From NCBI GenBank assembly GCA_028227525.1, contig JAOJAE010000006.1, positions 1 to 54,128 on the forward strand: a DNA stretch of 54,128 nt, given 5' to 3'. This document shows, one piece after another, positions 1 through 8,210 of the stretch (positions within the stretch are counted from its first letter, which is position 1; each line of letters begins with the position of its first letter). The DNA comes from Candidatus Pelagibacter sp. (GTDB lineage Bacteria > Pseudomonadota > Alphaproteobacteria > Pelagibacterales > Pelagibacteraceae). The translations under genes and the position numbers were made by a program. The notes beneath the pieces were generated by a model. It had not been told where the DNA came from. It saw nothing but the letters and a program-made list of their open reading frames with translations, and ran no database searches.

Positions 1-581
1 GGCTTGCAACAATTAATTGGGGTACAGCAACATCGCCAATTTATCATGCACATAAAAAAGGTATACCTGTTCATGTTTGGGTTGATGAAACAAGACCTAG
101 AAACCAGGGTGCTAATTTAACTTCATATGAATTAAACGAGGAAGAAATTCCAAACACCATAATTGCTGATAACACTGGTGGTATTTTAATGCAAAGAGGT
201 GAGGTTGATATGTGCATTGTTGGAACAGATAGAACTTTATCCAATGGAGATGTTTGTAATAAAATTGGGACTTATCTAAAAGCATTAGCGGCTCATGATA
301 ATAAGGTACCTTTTTATGTAGCATTACCAAGTTCAACTATCGATTGGGAAATTAAAGAAGGTAAAGATATTCCAATTGAAGAAAGAAATTCGGAGGAATT
401 GTCTCATGTTGAGGGAGTGGATGAAAATAATGAGATCAAAAAAGTTTTAATTTATCCTAAAAAAAGTAAAGCAATGAATCTAGCTTTTGATGTTACTCCA
501 GCAAAATATGTAACAGGTTTAATAACTGAAAAAGGTATTTCCGAAGCTTCTTCCGAGGGATTAAAAAAGTTATTTAAATAA
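1..581 (+). CDS. mtnA: S-methyl-5-thioribose-1-phosphate isomerase, C-terminal part (5' end outside window)
   Basis: Isomerises 5-methylthioribose-1-phosphate to 5-methylthioribulose-1-phosphate in methylthioadenosine salvage. The frame is open from base 3 to the TAA at 579-581, so about 192 residues are visible and the N-terminus lies upstream. Seen: the MtnA/eIF2B-like signatures [10 protein letters not shown], then a DNTGG stretch and IVGTDRT followed by [10 protein letters not shown], and the late segment [10 protein letters not shown]. The Cys of the family active site would lie upstream of this fragment; the Asp in GTDRT is the other conserved catalytic residue. It converges on the aldolase/dehydrogenase gene with one base between the stop codons. 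The first in-frame ATG (189) is internal and is not the true start. Confidence 0.95.
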   Translation, partial: LATINWGTATSPIYHAHKKGIPVHVWVDETRPRNQGANLTSYELNEEEIPNTIIADNTGGILMQRGEVDMCIVGTDRTLSNGDVCNKIGTYLKALAAHDNKVPFYVALPSSTIDWEIKEGKDIPIEERNSEELSHVEGVDENNEIKKVLIYPKKSKAMNLAFDVTPAKYVTGLITEKGISEASSEGLKKLFK

Positions 582-582
582 T

Positions 583-2616
583 TTATCTAAGAGAAGCGGC
601 AATATTTCCACCATCAACTGTTAAAACAGCTCCAGTAGTTTTTTTTGAAACTGCTAAATGAAAAAATGCTTTTGCTACATCTTCAGCTTTTACTTCGTTT
701 AAAAGTAAGTTTCCTCTCATATATTCATCTGTAGAAACCTCTCTTGCTTTAGCTCTAGATTTAATCATTCCATCGTTTAACAAACCACTCCTTATTCTAT
801 CTGCATTTACTCCGTTTGATCTTATTCCAAGAGAACCATAATCTACTGCATATTGTTTACACAAGTTTAGTAGTGCAGACTTAGGTAATCCGTAAGGCCC
901 AAAATTTTTTCCAGGATTTACTGACTGTTTTGAAATGTTGAATAATAAGCAGCCTTCAATATTTTGTTTTTTCATTATTTTAATTGTTTCTGAAGCACAA
1001 TTTTGATGAGAAAAGAAGTTATCTTCAAAACTTTGCCTTAAAATTTTATCATCTACTTCAGCTATAGAGCCACCAATTGCTGTTCCCGCATTAGAGATTA
1101 GAATATCAATTCCACCATAAGTTTCTGAAATAATTTTGAAAGCTTTTTTAACACTATCTTTATTTGTTACATCACAATGCAAACAAAGATCTTTAATCTT
1201 TAATTTCATTTCATTTACTTTTTTTAAATTATAATCAAGTAAAACTACTTCAGCGCCATAACTTTTAAAAAGTTTATAAGTAGCAGTACCTATTGCTCCA
1301 AAACTTCCAGTTATAACTACAACATTGCCTTGTAGATCTTTTTTAGCTTTATTAATTTTAGCTTGCTCCAAAGACCAATATTCAACATCAAATAAATCTT
1401 TTTCAGGTATAAACTTGTATTTAGAAGTTTCTTCAACAGAGGAAATCACTCTTGCATTTGTTTCTGTTAAATCTCCAGCAATTTTAGCAGCACCTAAACT
1501 ATCTCCAACACTAAATAGCCCAACATTTTGGACCAATATAACTCTTGGAGAGGTATCTAGCATCGTTTTTTTGCCTTTTACTTTCTTTTTATTGTTGTCA
1601 AAATATTTGATATATTTTTTTCTATAATCTTTAAAACACTTTTCAGCTAATTTCTTAAAATCTTCTAAAGTAGAGTTTGGTTTTGGTGTGATGACTAATG
1701 GAAATGGTTTTACTCTTATAACATGATCAGGTGTTGCGGTACCAAGACCTGTATATCTTATTACCTCTTTACCATTAATAAAATAGTCTAAAATTTTATT
1801 AGATCTATAATTTACTATAAATTTAAGATTTTTAGTTTCAGACAACAATCCCCTTAGTATTGGAGAAATTTCATGTGGTTTAAATAAGTTATTATATTTT
1901 TTTATCTGTTTTATCTTTTTTCTTTTAATCTTTTTGACTGCTCGTTCTGCTATTGATACGTATTTGATCATTAAGTCATAAGATTTTTTAGCGTCATCAT
2001 CAAAGGTAAAAATCCCATGATTTAAAAGAATTAAACAATTGATATTAGGGTTTTTAGAATAAACCTCATTAATTTTTTGGGCTAATCCAAATCCAGGCAT
2101 TACATAAGGAACAATACTAACTTTAGAACCAAATATTTTTTTACAAAGATCTTTACCATTTGCTCTATTAGTAACATTCATAATTGCATCTGAATGAGTG
2201 TGATCTACAAACTTGAATGGTAAAAAAGCGTGCAAAAAAGTCTCCACTGATGGGTTTGGAGATTTGATATCTATTAGATTTCTTTTTTGAAATGCAACCA
2301 TATCTTCATCACTTAAATATTTTTTATTTTTAAGAGATAACAATGGATTTAATTTTACTGATGGGAGACCCTCTGGTTCAATATCAGCCATATCCCATCC
2401 ACTTCCTTTAACGCATAGGACATCATAATTTTTGCCGTCAATATCTTTAATAGATGTTTTTACAGAAGTGTTTCCACCACCATGAAGAACTAGTTCGCTA
2501 TTTCTTCCCAACAACCTAGTTGTATAAACACGTAAAGCCATATCTCTTGAATGACCAAGTTTTTGGTACCTGTTTATGTATTTTTTAGCTTCTAAATTTG
2601 ACCAATCGTTTTTCAC
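583..2616 (-). CDS. Bifunctional class II aldolase / short-chain dehydrogenase (rhamnulose-1-phosphate aldolase/alcohol dehydrogenase family)
   Basis: A 677-residue fusion. The N-terminal class II aldolase/adducin domain (about residues 25-330) shows GGGNTSVK (47-54), a probable catalytic Glu125, and metal ligands H139 and H141 in DHTHSD and H200 in NHG. The C-terminal short-chain dehydrogenase (about 425-677) shows TGSFGAIG (436-443) for NAD(P), NAG (509-511), S562 and YxxxK (Y575, K579). The linker has the EYWSLEQAK segment typical of rhamnulose-1-phosphate aldolase/lactaldehyde dehydrogenase fusions. Such enzymes cleave a ketose-1-phosphate to DHAP plus an aldehyde and then oxidise or reduce the aldehyde. 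No rhamnose isomerase or kinase is nearby. The neighbour is mtnA, so 5-methylthioribulose-1-phosphate or 5-deoxyribulose-1-phosphate is a possible substrate (inference). Confidence 0.85.
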   Translation of the reverse strand: MKNDWSNLEAKKYINRYQKLGHSRDMALRVYTTRLLGRNSELVLHGGGNTSVKTSIKDIDGKNYDVLCVKGSGWDMADIEPEGLPSVKLNPLLSLKNKKYLSDEDMVAFQKRNLIDIKSPNPSVETFLHAFLPFKFVDHTHSDAIMNVTNRANGKDLCKKIFGSKVSIVPYVMPGFGLAQKINEVYSKNPNINCLILLNHGIFTFDDDAKKSYDLMIKYVSIAERAVKKIKRKKIKQIKKYNNLFKPHEISPILRGLLSETKNLKFIVNYRSNKILDYFINGKEVIRYTGLGTATPDHVIRVKPFPLVITPKPNSTLEDFKKLAEKCFKDYRKKYIKYFDNNKKKVKGKKTMLDTSPRVILVQNVGLFSVGDSLGAAKIAGDLTETNARVISSVEETSKYKFIPEKDLFDVEYWSLEQAKINKAKKDLQGNVVVITGSFGAIGTATYKLFKSYGAEVVLLDYNLKKVNEMKLKIKDLCLHCDVTNKDSVKKAFKIISETYGGIDILISNAGTAIGGSIAEVDDKILRQSFEDNFFSHQNCASETIKIMKKQNIEGCLLFNISKQSVNPGKNFGPYGLPKSALLNLCKQYAVDYGSLGIRSNGVNADRIRSGLLNDGMIKSRAKAREVSTDEYMRGNLLLNEVKAEDVAKAFFHLAVSKKTTGAVLTVDGGNIAASLR

Positions 2617-2702
2617 AGTTTCAACCTCTGCGAAGTATTATAATAGTTTTTTGTTTGAAAGAAGTAAAAAATTTGATTAGTAAGGTTTCATCACACAATA
2701 AA

Positions 2703-3743
2703 ATGACAAAAGTAGGCGAACATATAACCCTAGATATTATAGGTACAACTAAAGAGTATGATCCATCTCTGTATGAAAAAGTTATTAAAGAAATTGCAAA
2801 AGCTGCAGATGTTACAATTCTAAATATTTCAAAATATAAGTTTGAACCACAAGGATTTACTATTTTAGCTTTATTAGCTGAAAGCCACATAAGCTTTCAT
2901 ACATTTCCTGAAAAAGGAATAATTAGCTTTGATTTTTTTACGTGTGGAAAAGTAAGCCCCTCAGTAGCAATCGATATAATTAAAAAAGAATTCAAACATA
3001 AAAGAATTGTTAAAAAAGAATTTAATAGAGATACAAGATCTTTGTATCATGACATTTATAGCTCTCCAGGTTTACAAAAATCATATGTTGTAAATGATGT
3101 TCATGAAGATTTTAAATCAAAAGTAGGACAACACATTGAAATTTTAGAATTAGAACAATTTGGAAAATCATTGTTTATTGATGGAGAAATACAAGTAGCT
3201 TCGACTGATGAGCACTTATATAGTTCTACTTTTGTAGGAGCTGGTCTTAATTTAAATAAAAATAATGAAAGAGCAGCAATTATTGGTGGTGGAGATGGGG
3301 GTGTTGCAAGAGAATGTATCTCTAAAGATTTTAACTTTGTTGATTGGTTTGAGCTAGATCCAGAAGTTGTAGATGTTTGCAATAAACATCTCGGAGATAT
3401 AGGGAAAAAAGCTACTGAAAAAAATTCAGTAAAATGCGTTTGGGGAGATGCTTTTGAAAGTATCAAGTCAGTGGAAGATGATACCTATGATCATATTTTT
3501 GTTGATCTTAATGATGATCAGTTTTGCATTGATCTTGCAGCCAAAAATATGGACGCAATGATTAGAATATTAAAACCCAAAGGAGTAATCACTGCTCAGG
3601 TTGGAAGCCAAGATAAAAAACCTAAACAAGTTGATAGTTGGTTGAATGTATTTAACCATCACTTTGGAAACACTAAATTATCAAGAGTTTATATACCTAG
3701 TTTTGATTGTTCTTGGAATTTTTCATCGTCAATAAATCATTAA
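2703..3743 (+). CDS. speD-speE: Fused S-adenosylmethionine decarboxylase / spermidine synthase
   Basis: Makes decarboxylated AdoMet and transfers its aminopropyl group to putrescine (or another diamine), releasing methylthioadenosine. Counting from the ATG at 2703 (346 residues), the SpeD part (about 1-120) has the self-cleaving motif AESHISFHTFPEKG. The predicted pyruvoyl residue is Ser61, with His66 and Cys81 (FFTCG) at the same spacing as S63/H68/C83 of the Thermotoga enzyme. The SpeE part (about 130-346) has GGGDGGVARE (SAM-type loop), ELDPEVVDV and DLNDD. The frame is open back to 2598, but that would overlap the divergent aldolase start, and SpeD proteins begin close to MTKVGEH. Fused SpeD-SpeE proteins are known in some bacteria. 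Putrescine must come from elsewhere. Confidence 0.93.
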   Translation: MTKVGEHITLDIIGTTKEYDPSLYEKVIKEIAKAADVTILNISKYKFEPQGFTILALLAESHISFHTFPEKGIISFDFFTCGKVSPSVAIDIIKKEFKHKRIVKKEFNRDTRSLYHDIYSSPGLQKSYVVNDVHEDFKSKVGQHIEILELEQFGKSLFIDGEIQVASTDEHLYSSTFVGAGLNLNKNNERAAIIGGGDGGVARECISKDFNFVDWFELDPEVVDVCNKHLGDIGKKATEKNSVKCVWGDAFESIKSVEDDTYDHIFVDLNDDQFCIDLAAKNMDAMIRILKPKGVITAQVGSQDKKPKQVDSWLNVFNHHFGNTKLSRVYIPSFDCSWNFSSSINH

Positions 3744-3802
3744 TTTTTCTTTTTTAATTATTAAATTTGTGAAATAATTACTCCAATTTAAAGGAGAAAA
3801 TA

Positions 3803-4654
3803 ATGAATATATTCAAAAAAACTATTTTAACAGTTCTTGCTTCTTTATTAGTTATCGGAAATGTTTACGCTGATACAATAAAAATTGGAACTGAAGGCGC
3901 TTATCCTCCATGGAACTCTAAAGATGCTTCTGGCAATCTTATTGGTTTTGAAGTGGAATTAGCTCAAGAACTTTGTGCAATCATGAAAGCTGAGTGTACT
4001 ATCGTTGAACAAGACTGGGACGGAATGATTCCAGCTTTGTTAATGAGAAAGTTTGACGCGATTATGGCTGGAATGTCAATTACAGCTGAAAGACAAAAAA
4101 CAATTACATTTTCACAAGGTTATGCGGATGAAGTTGCATCACTTGCGGTAATGAAAGGTTCAAGCTTAGAGGGAATGGATACACCAGAAGGTGTTAACTT
4201 AACCTTGGGTGGATCTTCTGTTAAAAAAGCACTTAAAACTATAACAGGTGCACTTGCTGGTAAAACTGTTTGTACTCAAACAGGAACTATTCACCAAAAC
4301 TTTTTAGAGTCTGGTGATGTTGGAAGTGTAAATGTTAGAACTTACAAAACACAAGATGAAGTAAACTTAGATCTTACATCTGGAAGATGTGACGTTGCTT
4401 TAGCTGCAGCAGTTGCATTTACAGATTATGCTGACAAATCAGGTAAACCAGTTGTATTAGTTGGACCAACTTTTTCAGGTGGTGCATTTGGTAATGGTGT
4501 TGGTGTTGGTATTAGACAAGGTGGAGATGATGCGATCGGTAAAAGAGACGCTAAACTTCTAAAAGACTTCAACAAAGCAATTGATAAAGCTAGAAAACAA
4601 GGAATTATTAGTAAACTTGCTATTAAGCACTTTGGTTTTGACGCTTCTATGTAA
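3803..4654 (+). CDS. occT: Periplasmic amino-acid/opine-binding protein of ABC transporter (OccT/NocT-HisJ type)
   Basis: Periplasmic solute-binding protein of 283 residues with a cleavable signal peptide (probable cut after NVYA, residue 23). The mature protein starts DTIKIGTEGAYPPWN, the usual opening of the lysine/arginine/ornithine/octopine-binding family, followed by GFEVELAQEL, DWDGMIPALL and GMSITAERQK, which form the alpha-amino/carboxylate site in the family. A strong Shine-Dalgarno (AAAGGAG) sits about 6 bases before the ATG. It is the first gene of an operon with two permeases and is separated from them by a strong hairpin. The exact ligand cannot be read from sequence; opines, arginine/ornithine or other cationic amino acids are candidates. 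Confidence 0.9.
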   Translation: MNIFKKTILTVLASLLVIGNVYADTIKIGTEGAYPPWNSKDASGNLIGFEVELAQELCAIMKAECTIVEQDWDGMIPALLMRKFDAIMAGMSITAERQKTITFSQGYADEVASLAVMKGSSLEGMDTPEGVNLTLGGSSVKKALKTITGALAGKTVCTQTGTIHQNFLESGDVGSVNVRTYKTQDEVNLDLTSGRCDVALAAAVAFTDYADKSGKPVVLVGPTFSGGAFGNGVGVGIRQGGDDAIGKRDAKLLKDFNKAIDKARKQGIISKLAIKHFGFDASM

Positions 4655-4666
4655 TTAATTTCAGAT

Positions 4667-4693
4667 TTGGCGACTATAATATATAGTCGCCAA
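4667..4693 (+). terminator. Perfect 12-bp hairpin between binding-protein and permease genes
   Basis: Left arm TTGGCGACTATA (4667-4678), loop ATA, right arm TATAGTCGCCAA (4682-4693), with no mismatches; three more base pairs are possible outside with one bulged T. It lies 12 bases after the occT stop and ends 5 bases before the occQ ATG, leaving no room for a Shine-Dalgarno between hairpin and start. No U-tract follows, so it is more likely an mRNA-stabilising or translation-limiting element than a full rho-independent terminator. Such elements are known between binding-protein and permease genes in other ABC operons. Confidence 0.75.
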
Positions 4694-4698
4694 TCTAT

Positions 4699-5391
4699 AT
4701 GGAACTTCTCGCATTCGGTAAAACAGGTTGGGGGGATGAGTTATTTTACGCAACCCTAATGACCATAGCTGTTTCTGTTACAGCTATGTTGATAGGCTTT
4801 TTTTTTGCATTAATTTTTACTCCACTTAAATTATCAAAATACAAATCTTTAAATCTAATTGGAAATTTCTACACCACAGTTATTCGTGGTGTTCCTGAAC
4901 TTTTAGTAATTTATCTTTTCTTTTTTGGTGGCAGTGGTGCAATTATGTATGTGGCATCTATCTTTGGTTATTTTGAATATATAGAGATAAATGCTTTTAT
5001 TACAGGCTCGATGGCAATTGGAATTATTTCAGGTGCTTATTCAACAGAAGTGTTTCGTGGTGCCATTCAATCAATTGATAAGGGTCAGTTTGAGGCTGCT
5101 AAAGTTTTAGGGGTAAGTAAATTTGTACAGTTTTATAAAATAATTTTACCTCAAATGTTAAGACTAGCCATTCCAAATTTAAGTAATGTTTGGCAAATTA
5201 CTTTAAAAGATACCTCTCTTATTTCAGTTACAGGTTTAGTTGAAATAATGAGACAATCTTATATTGCAGCAGGTTCTACTAGAGACCCATTATTCTTCTA
5301 TTCTTTTGCTGCTGTTTTATATTTATTATTAACTTATTTAAGCATGAAGTTAATCAACAGATTAGAAATAAAATATAGTAGGGGGTATTAA
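4699..5391 (+). CDS. occQ: Polar amino-acid ABC transporter permease (HisQ/OccQ type)
   Basis: Inner-membrane permease of 230 residues with about five predicted hydrophobic segments. The cytoplasmic EAA loop is visible (EAAKVLGVSKFVQFYKIILP), as are the RGVPELLVIYLFFFG and GAYSTEVFRGAIQSI signatures of the His/Glu/Gln/Arg/opine permease family. It forms a heterodimer with the next gene product. Its stop codon overlaps the first base of the occM ATG (5391), so translation is probably coupled. The start codon lies just 5 bases after the intercistronic hairpin. Confidence 0.9.
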   Translation: MELLAFGKTGWGDELFYATLMTIAVSVTAMLIGFFFALIFTPLKLSKYKSLNLIGNFYTTVIRGVPELLVIYLFFFGGSGAIMYVASIFGYFEYIEINAFITGSMAIGIISGAYSTEVFRGAIQSIDKGQFEAAKVLGVSKFVQFYKIILPQMLRLAIPNLSNVWQITLKDTSLISVTGLVEIMRQSYIAAGSTRDPLFFYSFAAVLYLLLTYLSMKLINRLEIKYSRGY

Positions 5392-6068
5392 TGGATTTTG
5401 AATTAATGTTCACTAGTTTTCCTAAATTATTAGGTGCTACTGTTGTTACTTTGAAACTATTAACTGTATCCTTATTTTTTGGTTTGTTCATTGGATTATT
5501 GTTTGCAATTTTAAGATTAAATAAAAATGTATTTATTAATAAATTTGCTTATGGGTACTCTTATGTATTTAGAGGAACGCCTTTATTGGTGCAAATATTT
5601 ATAATTTATTTTGGTTTAGGACAAATTGAATATTTAAGATCAACATTTTTATGGGTTATTCTTAAAGAACCTTATTGGTGTGCAATAATAGCTTTCACTT
5701 TAAATACAGGTGCTTACACTTCTGAAATTTTAAGATCAGCATTTCAAACAATAAAACCAGGTATTATTGAAGCTGGTAAAAGTTTAGGGATATCGAATAA
5801 AATTATCTTTTATAAAATCCAAATTCCTATTGCGATAAGACAATCACTCCCAGCTTATGGTAATGAAATAATTCTAATGATGAAAGGAACGTCATTAGCC
5901 AGCACTGTAACTTTAATGGATTTAACTGGTGTCGCCAAATATATAATATCCACAACCTTTAAACCAATTGAGGTATTTATTGTAGCCGGTGGAATTTATT
6001 TGTTTATGACTTTTATTATTCATAACGTCATTAAATACTTAGAAAAAAAATATAGTTTTCAGCAATAA
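5391..6068 (+). CDS. occM: Polar amino-acid ABC transporter permease (HisM/OccM type)
   Basis: Second inner-membrane permease (225 residues). It carries the family signatures YVFRGTPLLVQIFIIYFGLG and GAYTSEILRSAFQTI, and the EAA loop EAGKSLGISNKIIFYKIQIP that would dock on the ATPase. It overlaps the occQ stop by one base and its own stop is followed at once by the ATG of the dioxygenase gene. No ATP-binding subunit (Walker A/LSGGQ protein) is encoded on either side, so the ATPase must be supplied from another locus. Confidence 0.9.
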   Translation: MDFELMFTSFPKLLGATVVTLKLLTVSLFFGLFIGLLFAILRLNKNVFINKFAYGYSYVFRGTPLLVQIFIIYFGLGQIEYLRSTFLWVILKEPYWCAIIAFTLNTGAYTSEILRSAFQTIKPGIIEAGKSLGISNKIIFYKIQIPIAIRQSLPAYGNEIILMMKGTSLASTVTLMDLTGVAKYIISTTFKPIEVFIVAGGIYLFMTFIIHNVIKYLEKKYSFQQ

Positions 6069-6857
6069 ATGTTTTTATCTGATAAACAAATCAAAGATTA
6101 TCAAGATGATGGTGTAATAATTATTAAAGAAATTTTTAAAGATTGGATTAAACCATTAAGAAAAGGATTTCAAAAAGTTCTAGAAAATCCTAGCCAACAT
6201 GGAAGAGAAAATGTTGATGACAATGAAGGTAGATTTTTTGAGGATTATTGTAATTGGAATAGAATAAAAGAGTTTAAAGATTGCATATTTAATTCATCAG
6301 GTGCTCAAATATTTGCAGAGGCAACCAATTCTGAATCAGCTCAGATTTTTCATGAACATATTTTCATAAAAGATCCTGGTACTCACAAAGAAACACCGTG
6401 GCATCAAGATATGCCTTATTATTGTGTCGATGGTAATGATACAGGAAGTTTTTGGATACCATTAGATGAAGTTGATCAGAAAAATAATCTTAAATTAGTT
6501 TTAGGTTCTCACAAATGGCCAAAGTTAATTAGACCTACAAAATGGTCTAACAATCAATCTTGGTATCAAGACGACAGTTCGTTTATGGATTTACCTTCAT
6601 CAGAAGAATTTGAAAAAAATATTTTAATACCTGAGTTAAATTTAGGGGATGCTGTTCTTTTTAACTTTAAAACAGTGCATGGCTCAACTGGAAATAATAC
6701 TTCTAAATCTCGAAGAGCATTTTCAATGCGGTTTATAGGTGATGACGTTAAATATATTGATCGAGGAGGACCAACATCGCCTCCTTTTGATGGTATCAGT
6801 TTAAAAAGTGGAGATTTAATGAGGGAAGACTGGTTCCCTAAGGTCTTTAATAGCTAG
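6069..6857 (+). CDS. Phytanoyl-CoA dioxygenase (PhyH) family Fe(II)/2-oxoglutarate-dependent oxygenase
   Basis: A 262-residue PhyH-family protein. The double-stranded beta-helix iron site is visible: HxD in PWHQDMPYY (about residue 114-116) and the distal His in FKTVHGSTGN, with a downstream Arg (SRRAFSMRF) that should bind 2-oxoglutarate. Such enzymes hydroxylate small molecules such as ectoine, phosphonates and acyl-CoAs. The ATG follows the occM stop with no intervening base, so it is the last gene of the importer operon. A role in oxidising the imported compound is an inference from position. It overlaps the convergent DUF6165 gene by 11 bases at its 3' end. Confidence 0.85.
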   Translation: MFLSDKQIKDYQDDGVIIIKEIFKDWIKPLRKGFQKVLENPSQHGRENVDDNEGRFFEDYCNWNRIKEFKDCIFNSSGAQIFAEATNSESAQIFHEHIFIKDPGTHKETPWHQDMPYYCVDGNDTGSFWIPLDEVDQKNNLKLVLGSHKWPKLIRPTKWSNNQSWYQDDSSFMDLPSSEEFEKNILIPELNLGDAVLFNFKTVHGSTGNNTSKSRRAFSMRFIGDDVKYIDRGGPTSPPFDGISLKSGDLMREDWFPKVFNS

Positions 6858-7236
6858 TATACTCTTTAATTTCTTTAATCTTTGAACCTGTATGATTGTT
6901 TATTTCTAATTTAATTTTGGCTCTATCATCATTTAGGAAATGAACATCTCTAGAGAGTTTAATAAAAGATTCTGTAAAATCTTTTTCTTTTTCACACAGC
7001 CTTTTATCATCTTCTATAACCCACAATTTAGCATTAATTTGTTTTAGCGACTCAAATAGTTCATTTAGCTTTTGATCAGATTTAACATTGTTATTTAATT
7101 GATCTTTAAGAATTGAATGTTCTTCATTAATAAATTTTAGTTTTTCTGGATCTTTGATTTTTACTTGTTTAATTTCTAGGATAGAAATTTTATCCAATAA
7201 TTCACCAACTGATACTTCGACTAGAATTTTATTCAT
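6847..7236 (-). CDS. DUF6165 family protein
   Basis: A 129-residue soluble protein. The opening ILVEVSVGELLDKISILEIK fits the DUF6165 family, whose function is unknown and which often lies beside glycosyltransferases of cell-surface biosynthesis. Here the divergent neighbour 32 bases away is a GT9 glycosyltransferase, in line with that. The rest is Lys/Glu/Leu-rich and probably helical (possible coiled coil in residues 35-80), ending in a short IKEIKEYTS tail. No catalytic motif is seen. Its 3' end overlaps the PhyH gene by 11 bases. Confidence 0.7.
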   Translation of the reverse strand: MNKILVEVSVGELLDKISILEIKQVKIKDPEKLKFINEEHSILKDQLNNNVKSDQKLNELFESLKQINAKLWVIEDDKRLCEKEKDFTESFIKLSRDVHFLNDDRAKIKLEINNHTGSKIKEIKEYTSY

Positions 7237-7268
7237 TAAAAAATATACTATGTTAAGTTGTTATAAAT

Positions 7269-8210
7269 ATGTCTAATATTTTAGTTATTAAACATGGTTC
7301 TTTAGGAGATATAGCTCAAGCATGTGGGGCAATTCAAGATATTTCTGAAAATCATAAAGATGATCAAATTCATTTATTAACTACAAAACCATACTTTGAT
7401 TTGTTCAAAAAAAATCCACATATTTCAAATGTTATTTTAGATAAGAGGCTATCAAGACTAAACCTGATCTATTTGCACTCATTAATGAGAAATATTAAAA
7501 AATACAATTTTTCAAAAGTTTATGACTTACAAAATTCTAGCAGGACAGCTTTTTATAAAAGAATATTGTTTCCAAATGCATCAAAGGATATTTGGTCATC
7601 TACTGAAACGACGTTACCCAAAGGGACCACAAAAGATGATTTTGATAAAGACTCAGTTTTATCAAGATTTGATCATCAATTAAAAAGTTCTGGGATAAAC
7701 ACTAACCATACTTTAAGCCCTGATTTTTCATGGAGCCCATCAGATATATCTCAAATAAAAAATTACCACCAATTAGAAAAATATATTATTCTTTTTCCTT
7801 TTTGTTCACCTCATTTAACTTCCAAGAAATGGCCTTACTACAATGATTTAATTTCTATGATTAATGAAAAATTAGAAAATAAATTTAAAGTAGTTATTGC
7901 ACCTGGGCCAGGTGAAATTAAAGATGCATCAAGTATTAATGCACTTTGTGTTTTAGATAATGGTAAAGCTTTAGATATTTCTCAGCTGGCAGCATTAATC
8001 AAAGATAGTTCTTTTGTTGTTGCAAATGATACAGGCCCCGCTCATATGACAGCTCATCTAGGATCTAAAGGAATTGCTTTGTTTGGCACTCATACAACAC
8101 CATTTAAAGTAAGTATTGAAAGAGAAAACTTTAAAGCAATACAAGCACCAGAGTTATCAAAATTATCTCCAGAAAAAGTTTTTGAAAGATTGTCTGAAAT
8201 TATTTCTTAA
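7269..8210 (+). CDS. Glycosyltransferase family 9 (heptosyltransferase-like) protein
   Basis: A 313-residue GT9 protein, probably transferring a heptose or related sugar to a lipopolysaccharide core on the cytoplasmic face of the inner membrane. Seen: N-terminal ILVIKHGSLGDI with the usual G-D pair, a central segment FPFCSPHLTSKKWP like the P-G-S-...-K-W-P motif, and the C-terminal donor site VANDTGPAHMTAHLG. Length is near the family norm (about 310-350). The natural acceptor cannot be inferred. Its 3' end overlaps the convergent AbrB-type gene by 11 bases. Confidence 0.85.
   Translation: MSNILVIKHGSLGDIAQACGAIQDISENHKDDQIHLLTTKPYFDLFKKNPHISNVILDKRLSRLNLIYLHSLMRNIKKYNFSKVYDLQNSSRTAFYKRILFPNASKDIWSSTETTLPKGTTKDDFDKDSVLSRFDHQLKSSGINTNHTLSPDFSWSPSDISQIKNYHQLEKYIILFPFCSPHLTSKKWPYYNDLISMINEKLENKFKVVIAPGPGEIKDASSINALCVLDNGKALDISQLAALIKDSSFVVANDTGPAHMTAHLGSKGIALFGTHTTPFKVSIERENFKAIQAPELSKLSPEKVFERLSEIIS

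Noticed and set aside
112..336. Open frame on the minus strand inside mtnA
   Set aside because: It lies fully opposite the well-matched mtnA frame, has no family motif and has an unnatural Cys/His/Tyr-rich composition.
583..2616. Simple call as a rhamnose-catabolism enzyme
   Set aside because: The domain order fits that family, but no rhamnose kinase, isomerase or transporter is present in the window; the substrate is left open.
6069..6857. Ectoine hydroxylase (EctD) identity for the PhyH protein
   Set aside because: Only general PhyH iron-site motifs are visible; no EctABC or EhuABCD genes are nearby, and the family has many substrates.
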